DNA of 64,000 bases from Lagopus muta (Eukaryota > Chordata > Aves > Galliformes > Phasianidae), in NCBI RefSeq assembly GCF_023343835.1, contig NC_064437.1:2441501-2505500 (forward strand), written 5' to 3'. Below, in pieces: positions 1 to 21,700 of the stretch. Within the stretch, counting starts at the first letter, position 1, and each line of letters starts with the position of its first letter. A program made the translations under genes and the position numbers. The notes under the pieces were generated by a model. That model saw only the letters and a list, made by a program, of their open reading frames with translations. It was not told the origin of the DNA and did no database searches.

Positions 1-139
1 TCAGAAGGAGATGAAACAAAAAGCACGTAACAGCTCCTGCTTTAAACATTGTGGGATTCGATTGAAATCATCAAGCTTTCAAAGTGTTGAATGTCATTGA
101 AATCGAGCACAAATTTTTACCTGTGTTATGTTTCCTTAG

Positions 140-11705
<11,566 letters not shown>

Positions 11706-12200
11706 ACGAGTTAAAAACCAAAATAAAAAAGCACTTAAAAGTAAGGTTTTGAAAAGAAAGAGCCTTGTTATCAGCGCTGGGAATCAAAGAAGTTTTATTG
11801 TGAAATAAAACTTGGACTTCATCCTGGACTTCCCACACACCTCCTCCTCCATCAGAGTGTTCAGTGGCCAAAACAAATCATTCTGAATTGTCAAATGTAG
11901 ACTTACTTTATCCATGTTTGAGAAAAAAATCCAAGTGGTATCCAGAGTATTGGTGATAAGCTGTAAAGTTACCTGTTTTTTAAGGCATTTTTATGACTCA
12001 AAGGTACACTTAACGCATTTACCTTTATTTATAATAGCATTCTCTAATGTTAAATTTATTTACTTTTAGTTCATATATTTAATTTATATTAGGACCATAC
12101 GCAAATGCATTTTTGAAGTTTTTAATGTAGTGATGATGGTTATTTTGATGGTACTATTAAATATGTGAATGTTTACACTTTAATTCCCTGTGCTGAATTG
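11706..12200 (+). terminator. DOCK7: DOCK7 3' UTR with candidate poly(A) signals
   Basis: AT-rich DNA after the stop codon. AATAAA occurs at 11722-11727 and 11804-11809, and ATTAAA at 12156-12161. I cannot tell which is used. The end given is the approximate end of the AT-rich stretch past the last candidate. Confidence 0.45.
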
Positions 12201-14650
12201 GACTTCAGAGCTCACCATCCTTGGGGAAGCTTTTCAGAGCGAGGTAAGTCTTTACTAACACTTCTTATCCAAGCTGTGATTGTTCTGCTGCTCCTGCCCT
12301 TTCTTCTTTGTAACTGAATACAAATTGCTGCTAAGGGAAATAATTCCAGCTGTCACCATCAGCAGAATCAAGGCACACCTTGCTGGTGCTGCACCTCTCG
12401 TGGTAGCGGTGAAGGAGAATTCCAGCACCATCACTGCACACACCAACTAGAAGTCCAACTACAGTAACCCAGTGTAGTGTCAGTGTGCAGTTCAACTCAG
12501 CAACTTGCAGTCAGGCTGCTTCTTCTGGCCCTTTTTCAGTTTAAAAACTAATTTCAAGACAAGAACAAAATGATAAAGTAGGTGAAGTGAGTCACGAGCG
12601 TACATGGGCAGCAGTTGTCGCGTTGTTAATTGTGTGATGAAAGGAGCTGTTGTAAGGCAGTGATTTTGGTGGCTGACACAGAACTTCAAGGAAATTGATC
12701 TCAAAGTTGGAACCAACCCTACAGCCACTCAGTCTGGGTGTCTTTTTTCCTCTCTGCATTGAAGCAGGTCCCTTGGGAGGCAGGGCAGTGGTTGACTGCG
12801 GCTCGCTCACTCTACATGAACACCTAAACAGCCACACAGAAATATGCATGCGTAGGTGAAAAATAAAAACATACTGCTATGTTGGTGAGAATAACAAGAA
12901 AAAAAATATATGTAACTTTCAGACAGGAGCCCTTAAAGTTGCAAACACAATTATACAGTCACCATTTCATAATTGTAGGAGTTTGGAGCCTGACATGGGT
13001 TTTTTGTTGGCTTCTGCCTTGCACAGTCCCAAGGGGTTGCTGGATGTCTTTGGGGCCACATTAAATATAGGACAGCAGCCACTGGGGCAAGTTAGCTCTT
13101 CAGGAAGGCAGAAAGTAAGTGCTTGCTTTGAATAAATCCCAGCAACAACAGAAGACCATGTTCTGTGTATGTCTTTATGCCTTTTCCTCACCCAACTGTA
13201 GGAACAACATAACTTTTATTTTCAGGCTGAAATTCAGCAAGCCCCCCATTGCAGTCAGGAACAATTTATAGCAGGCAAGGTAAGCTTTCAGTTTATTTTG
13301 CTATTCTCTTTAATGTGGATACTCATTTTAGACAATGAAATTATTTGGTATGGTTACAGTGTCTCATGGCATTTGTAATTCATCTCTGCAGTAATTACCA
13401 GACAGCTGTTCAGCAGGAGGTGAGAGGCTGCCAGTTGAGTCCAGCCCTTACTGCAGCTTTCTATTGGAAGCACAAGTTTCCTTGCTGCATAACTCTAAAT
13501 CAAACCTGTACAAAAAGCAGACGTCTATCAGAACAGATGCACCAATGTGACTTTCATGAGTTCTCTCAGTGTTTATGTTACAGTGTAATAAAAGATGATT
13601 GTCAAAGAACAAGATACTGGAGAATAAACTAGGTGCAGGGTTCTAGGGCTTTCCTTGTAAGTTAGTTATCTTGTATTTGAAAAAGCTTAAACATACCCTA
13701 AAAACCAGGGCATACTCACATGTTGTGCATCTCCCTTGTCTGTCTCTGCAGCAGCTCTTCATGTCATTCCATACAGTGCAGCAGTGACACCAGCACATCT
13801 CATGCCATACAGTTTTTAGTTCTCTGCAACTTACAGGATACTGCTTAACCTTGTAGCATGCAATATGTGACCTGGGATTGTTTCATCTCTACTACCACGT
13901 GTCAAACATGTCATTTCTTTTCACAGTAAACTTATTTCTCTTCCCCTTGCCTCCAAGCCTTACTTCTAGTCATCAGGTCCCTTCCCAGCAGGGCATGCTA
14001 TACAAGAACCAGATAACAGCAGGGCATGCTCTTTTATAAAGCACTCCCTCATCATCTTCATTAAGATGGATACTTGCCCAGCCTTTTTGGTAATGATGCC
14101 CAACCACGTCCCCTCTTTCCTGTCCCAACACAGAAGTCTGATCTAGTCATCTCCAATGCATACCATATTGTTCTTCTTTTATTTCATATATACATTCTCA
14201 ACAAAGCATCAAGCCAAATGTTTTTATTTTCCCACCTTCCAGTGAGCTTTAAGTACAAATTAACTGTTAAATGTTCACCACTAAACTCCAAATCCACCCA
14301 AACAGATATGCATATTAAAGGGCTTTCTTCTTAAGAAGTACAAAAGTATTTTAATTACACTACACACTCTCTGTTTGGAAGTATTATTAATCACACCTAT
14401 TTACACACTTTGCCCATTTAACATCAATGCAACAAGATGTAAATTAGACCATTCAAACATTCCTGTTAAGTTCAGTTCTCTTTTTTTAACGTGAACACTC
14501 TCTTCTTGTGCTTGGAGATGCACAGAGCAGTATTAGAATTGGCTAAGGAGCATTTTGTCAGTAAACCACAGAGATAACTCAAGGACTATATATGAAGTAT
14601 TACTTCCCAAGTTACAAAAATACACAACTTCTGATGAAACTTGCTAGTTA
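12201..14650. other. Convergent gap between DOCK7 and USP1 3' ends
   Basis: No coding segment supported on either strand. The stretch is AT-rich with scattered AATAAA-like words on both strands (for example + at 13588; TTTATT, meaning AATAAA on the minus strand, at 13292, 14168 and 14223). The UTRs of either neighbour could reach into it. Confidence 0.5.
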
Positions 14651-15024
14651 ATATACATTTAGTCCAGAATATGAATACAAATAACCTTTATTAAAAAAAA
14701 AGCTAATAATACAAGAGGCATGTCTGAGAACTAGAGCTGTGTTAAAACCCCACTACTGTGTACTGTAGGCATCCTTTAGGAGCTATACAAACTGGCATTT
14801 CTAAAAGGTAATATCACTATTCTCCAGCATAAAAGTTACTAGGTGAGTTAAGTTCTACGTCATGGTTTATGAATTCAAGTTGAGCCACTTACACAGAATG
14901 CAAAGAGCAGAAATGTAGGATCCAGTAGCTTCAAAGACAAACATCTGTTTCTTCCAGGTAGTTCTGATGCAAACCAGACACCAGGTGTATGCGAGTCCTT
15001 AATATTTACAGTCAAAATACAGTA
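14650..15024 (-). terminator. USP1: USP1 3' UTR with candidate poly(A) signal
   Basis: TTTATT at 14687-14692 reads AATAAA on the minus strand about 335 bases after the stop codon, and is followed on that strand by AT-rich DNA. Other copies farther on (14223, 14168) could serve longer forms. Confidence 0.45.
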
Positions 15025-15754
15025 TCACTCTACAATTTTCTTATAAAACAGTAGGTAAGGAGTTGATGTAGATGCCGACGTGGGAGAAAGAGAATTCAGG
15101 AAGTCCTTTTCCTCTGTAACTTTCACTTCAGAATCATCGAAAAGCAACCACTTCCCCTCGTACTCTTTCAGGCTCTGCAGGACATACAAAGCTTTGTTTT
15201 CCAGTCCACTGAAAGCAACCCCGTTCTGATGGCCGTGCTCAGTGCTGCACTCCACACTTCCATTAGCAGGGGCGGACTCGGGATTTCTGTTCTCAGTAAC
15301 TACATTGAGAACCTTCTCGCTGTTTGCTGGTCTGTTGTACAGGTCGCAGTCAGACTTGCTCTTCTGTCCCCCAAGAAGTCCGACAGCTTCCATGTTCTTT
15401 TTGTTCAGAACTTTACCTGGCTGTGCACTGCCATTGACTCTAAAAGAGACTTCACCGTTGTCGTAGTCTTCAGCAACAGTTCTTGCTTCCTCCTCATTCA
15501 GTGGCTCTGGTTTAATCGTTTCGCACATTTGGGCAGTGATGAAGTTTCCCTTGTCTAACTCGAGGCTGTTGAGATCTGTGATTTTGACAGAAGCTGTGTA
15601 GTGTCCGCTGCTAATTGTAATGCCACTGTGCATCACCACTGCAAATAAGCCATAGGTGTCGTTGGTTGGCTTCGTGCTCCATTCTTCCAGCGACAGTTTG
15701 AGCGGCGTCAGTAAGGGAGTGTTTATCTTCGATAGTCCACCGTAGCAGTCAAAC
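15025..15754 (-). CDS. USP1: USP1 terminal coding exon (His box, self-cleavage site)
   Basis: After cttctgaag; starts FDCYGGLSKINTPLLTPLKL and holds the His box, the LLGGQKSK self-cleavage site and SLKEYEGKWLLFDDSEVKV. It ends PYLLFYKKIVE and stop at 15027-15025. The end is three residues longer than the human ...YKKL that I recall. Confidence 0.96.
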
Positions 15755-18700
15755 CTTCAGAAGAAAAACAAAGTTAGAGCCCTTGCTGCTTCCAGCACGT
15801 ACAGCTTTCAGTGCCCCAGGCATCGAGTCTGCTTTCTCATACCAGAGACACACAGCAGAACTGCAGTGAGAAGCTGCTCACATTTCTACTTGTTTATCGC
15901 AAGCATCTGTCCCAGGCAGCCCTGTTCACTGAAGGCATTTTGACAAGTAAGGATATTGTTAAACATGACAGCTCCATAGCTGTGTGTTTTCACTACGTAA
16001 GAGACGCTCTTTGTGAGAACTACCAGCTACAATAAGCATCCAGTAGTGAGAAGTGAGCTCTTCATTGCATGGTTATCATTCATATGCTTCTGGGATTGCA
16101 TTTCCTTGCAGACATTGACCTGCTGATCAGAGAACATTCATTCCAACATCCAAGGGACAGAGCGAGCAAGTTGCTTTGCTTCCTCCCACATGTTTATAGA
16201 AAAAGATAGCAATAAAACAATACATTCTGTTATTCCTTTCAAGTAGCTTAGCTGTCACTCAAAGACTGTTTTTACTATAGTAAATACAAGTGACAGTTTT
16301 CTAGGGATTATTAAGTTAGTAACTTATTGCCAGGAACCTCTCATTAACTGCCTTACCTTAATCAGTTTCTTTAAACAATTCTACCTGATTTAGTTGGGGA
16401 AAGCATCTTGTATTCCACAGCTATTGAGCAATTGTTCATAGTTCACAAATACACAAGGAGAAAAGTTTTAAGTCCTTTCATTGTAATAAAGAACTTCTGA
16501 AGAGTTCGGAAGTATTGCAACTTCATCACCTCTTTTGCATTACTGCATATAACCTGAGCTTATGTGATTGATGCACTGCATCAGCCCAACATAATTAACC
16601 TCTTTATTTAATGATGGTGTCCCAGTAGATTCAGTCTTTTCTCAGCTGTAAAGATTTTATAGGGAAAAAGAGTGCAGAATGCAGACAAACCAAATCTGAG
16701 CTTGCAAAGAGCTGATTACAATTGTCCAACCTATGCTTTACTGTGAGAAAAGATAAGAGTTGTAGGGGCTGGGATCTCCAGAGATCAGCGAGTCCAGCCC
16801 CCTTGTAAAACAGGCCCCCTACAGCAGGCACGATTGCTACTTTTAATCCCAGGAAAACACAGGACATTACTGAAGTCACAGGGTATTACTTTTTGTTTTA
16901 CAGGGTTTTGATCTTGATTCTGCCATGCTTTTAACAGTTTTGCTGATGTTCACCACCATAAACCCTTGTGCACACAAATGCACGTAGACATGCACAGATG
17001 TGCTCAGTCACTCATGTCTGATCAATTCCAATCCCTCCTCACCTTAGGTGCAGGCCCACCATGAACTTTTCACTGCACCGAAAGAAACAGAAGGGTGTAT
17101 CATCAGAATTAATACAGTGTAAGTCTTCTGAAAGGCAGGAAGAGGTACTCAGAGGAGTCAAGGAACAGGAATCGCTTACAGATGCTCCAGATCAGAAATC
17201 CAGGTCCAGTGGAGCTCACAGGACAACCACATTGCCCTAAAGCATTAGCAAGCAGGCTTTACCTTTCTTCTGGACAAGATCCAGCATCAGAAAAATTTGA
17301 AGAGGAGCAAATAAGAGAGATCTTTTCACATTATCTTTTCACGTTAGCTTTTGATCTTAATAACAATCTGAAGACAAGAATGGCGTGCCAAGTGCTCTGG
17401 CTCATACACAACAAAAGCAACTTTGCAACTCCACCTTTTGGAGCCATGAATTAGTGGAATTTCTCTTACTGTGTTGAATCAGTGCCTCACATTATCCCAG
17501 ACCTTGAAGGCGTAAATCAATCTTATTGCAGCTATCCTAATTCACAAGACACTGGACAACCCAAATATGGATTCATAATGGTATCAGCATTGCTCTTGCT
17601 AATTAGCAAGTGCAACTAGAAAACCTTCGGGTCAGACGTTATTAAAAGAGAGAAACCGATCAGTGAACCACCTTACAGAGCCTGCTACCTCTCACTTCAT
17701 GGCTCTCTTGTGAGCTCAGGTCTGTTTGCAGCCAGTCCCAGTGTTTTCCCTCCCCGCCCTCCCCAAACAATTACTCAGCCCCAGGCTAGCACATTTTCAC
17801 AGTGGCTGCTTTATTGTTAAAGAATCACTTTGCAAACCACCCTCTAATAAGGGAGCAAAGCCCTGCCAACAGCAAACATTTACTTATCAGCGCTTTCTGT
17901 TTCATTTCTTATTTAAAACTCAGTTGTCCTGAAACTCAGTAGATCACAACCGAGGAGGTTTCCAACAGAGAACAGTTATGTGAACATTCTCAGTTGAAGA
18001 ATGTTAGTTTAAGGCAAGAAGAGTTTGTTACTGCTTATAGGACAGACTACTGCAGTCTCATCTGGGGAAATCGGTATTGTTACAATAAACATTACCAGTT
18101 TACCTAAGCAAAGCTCCATCAAAGCTTACAATTCCAAACACACTGTAACAGCAGTAACTTCATGTGCTACAGCGTTTTTATTTACCATCCTTGGCTCTTC
18201 CCCACCTGATTTGCAGCAGTGCTTTATTACTCCAAATCAAGATGTTCAGACATGCCACTGTTTTGTCCAGAGTAAAATGTCCAAGCCAAAAACCAAGAAG
18301 CAATCTTCTACAGTTTCAGCTTCATCACTGTCTCCAGGACTGTGTCTGATTGTCCACTCTGACTTCCTTAACCTCTGGCTGCCAGCACTTGGCTGGAAAT
18401 GTAGGACATGAGTAAAGGGCACAGGAAGACCACAAGAGACTGCATACAGGTTTTGGACTTCTGAAGCAAGGATTTGAAGGCTGCCAGGACAGGAGAGGTA
18501 AGCAACTCAGCATGCTGCTAGGGAACCTGCAAGCTCCAGGTACTTCTCATAGAAGCACAGCAGCAGATGTAGGAACAAAGTGAAGAGAACAGCCAGGTTT
18601 TCTCTCAGTGAGCATCTCGAGTTGTATTTTTTGAATAACCTCATCACACAGCCACTCCATCTGGCACCAAAGCTACTCAGTAGCAACGTGACACCTTCTG

Positions 18701-21700
18701 ACAGGTGCACAACTTAGTTGGCTTGTTCTGCTCTGCTTGTTGTGAGTGTTACAACACTAAACCACCTATGTTCTATGTTACAATCCTGAAATTGTGGGAA
18801 GGAGCCTTTGTAGAGATTGTTTTCCTTCTGCCTTGTCAGAAAGATACTCCTAACAACCACTACTAATTCCACTTCCAACAAATCATAACAAACCACCCAT
18901 CAAAAGTAACTGTTTTCAAGGATTATATTAAGCTATTTCACAAACCGTGTTGATGTTGACCTCAGTTAGTAGTGCTTGTTCCAAAGCGCCCTGCGGCTAA
19001 TCACTGAACTCCTATCTGCTATGTGTCAAGTGCCAAAGGTCCCATACACTTCCAATACATGATTTCTCTTCCCACAGCAGTTTAGTAATAGAGTGTATTG
19101 GCATACTCACTCTAAGCCACTAGCAGCAAAGCACTTCAAATGAATTGTTATAACTTCAGGCATTTTATCAAACAAAAGGCTGCGCTCTGCTTCTGTGTAA
19201 TGATGGCAGTTCTCGCAGAAGTATTTGTCCTCTCCCACAATCCTTTCCACGGATGCAAACTGTGAAATTGCCCACTTCAGAGTCTTCATTTCTGTTTTTG
19301 GCTCTGGAGAAACTGAAAGAGAATCATTACATTCACAGATACGCTATTACTTACATTTCCAAGGAATCCCACCAGAATAAAACCAAAACAAGATGGCATC
19401 AAGTTCTGCTGTGTTCCATAACTGCTAACAACACCGTAAAGAATCCCCAATACGTGTCAAACAAAGTGCATTCAGCTCTCCCAGTCATTTCAGGAAAGGA
19501 TGCAGGCACCACTTAATGGATACGCTTACTTATAACATACAGGCTTCCCAAATCTTGTCTTCAAGATGTGTGTACTGATCCCACTGCCACATCTAGAAAT
19601 AAGGCACGTGTGTTTGAGACCAAGATTTTATTCCCTACAGGAAGCTTCCAAAATAATCAGGCAGCTCCCTTCCATTTCTTGCATCTCACCCCCCTGACAG
19701 CCTCCCCATTAATGAGGTCAATGGGGAAGGCAAAAAGAATGGGAGCTGCTCCAAATCAAGTCCACGAGGACTGAAGGTGATTTATTTAGAATTCAGAACA
19801 TCACAATGTGCTGCAGCTGCACTTACTGCTTATCTTAAAACTAAGTATGGACCACTACCAGCTGTGGAATGCACCAGGGGACATTTCCCACAGTGTTAAG
19901 GCAACGACAGTCCAGAAGTAATGAAAAATATCAATTCCTGAAGTAAATTTCATTTATTTTTAAGAAAAATGCAAATATTTCTTCCACTTATCCTTCAGTT
20001 TAAAATAATCTTTTATCAGGGAAGGGCAGACCCAGATAAAAAGTAAATGCCTGATTATAAGTAGGAAAACACATACGTGAGTAAGGACTGTAAGCTGCCT
20101 GTTGCCTTTGGAGACCTGAGGCAACTTTAATACAGTCTGGATCCACCTATGTTATCAGTGCTGTGTTTGCAAAGTCAGAAGTTAATCAGGACAAGAGATA
20201 ACAGAACAACCTCTAGTGTTAACCAGCACAAACAAGAGCAGCGTTCCTTGATAAACACGGCACTGTCCTCCCTCTACAGCCATCTGAAGCAGAAACACCA
20301 ATCCCCCTTTTTGATACTTACTTTCAGAACTTTCTTCACTTTTAGAAAGTTCATCTTCTTGCACCGGAACACTGATGTCCTGAAAGTCCTCTCTTCTTTC
20401 AGTAAAGCACTCGCACTCCAAGCATCGTGTTCTCAGTACTAACTGGCCCTGGAACAATTTCTCCACTAGTTCAAAAACAGCCAACTCTGTACCTAGAGAA
20501 AGTATATGCCAGATCACTTACCAACGCGTGTTTTATTCAAAAGATACTAAAAACCTGGCTATTCTTCATGGCAAATCGAGTGTTACAGACACAGTGCCTT
20601 AGGGATTCCAAAAAGCTGCTCATCACGTGTGGTTTTCGGAGTATCAGAGAATCAGCATAGAATCACAGGACAGCTGTGCTGGGAGGAGCCTTAAAGCCCT
20701 ACTGCACCCCTTCCCTCAAGAGCTGTGTTCTCCTATTGACACTAACAAAATCCATACCTGTCAGCCACTTTGCCTACATCCTACAATAGGGAGCTACAGA
20801 CAGAATACTGCTTGTAAGGACACAAATCCATAGCCCATAGGATTTCATTTTGTTTTCTCCTTTAAATAACATTCTTTTACGTTTTTAATTCCCTTCCTAT
20901 TTCTAGAGATGACAATCATTAGTAAGAATATTAGTGAAAATATAAACCTGGTAATATTTTTTTACCTTGAACAGCGATTACACGATGTCAGAAAAAGACC
21001 TTTTATAATCTAAGCTAAACAAGTCAAGGTATAGAATGAAAGTTACAAACATGCAAAAATAAATTTATAAAAATATTTTTCAATTCCTGAAAATGTAACT
21101 CCATGCTTAGAAAGCTCTGCTTGCAATGCAATCTGAAGGTTGACTTCCAGTGCACAGTAATTTCCTAACCATGCTAATTTTAAGCCCGTTCACTTGTTCA
21201 CCAACCTTCCTTTTTTGGTTCAATTTCAGTTCCTTTTTCACTATGGCTTTCCACAGGAGATGTTGGTTCGTGACCACCTTCTTTAACATCGTTACCATTT
21301 TCACACTTGGCAGACGACTCTTCAAGCTCACACTCATCGTACTCTTTCACCGGGTCTTTGGATCCCAAATTTGTAGTTAACTTCCCCAGACTATAAAATT
21401 TGGACAGAATACTTGGCTGTTTGCACGAGGATTTTAACCAGTTTAATTTAAGTCGTGACTTCTTCTGTGTTGGCTTTGCGCTCTCGTTCTCAGTGGAACA
21501 CTTGGCAGTGGCATCAGTTTGATTCTCTAGCTTTTCTCCCGTTGCTTTCCTCTTTGACCTGGTTTGTCTTTGATTTTCTTCTGCTGCAATTTGTTCTTTC
21601 GATACTTTGGACTTTTTCTTTGCGTTGCCACCTTCAGCATCGCTTTTTCTCTTCCCATTTCCTTTGGGCAGCTTATCTTCAGCCACCTCTCCCCCGTGGC

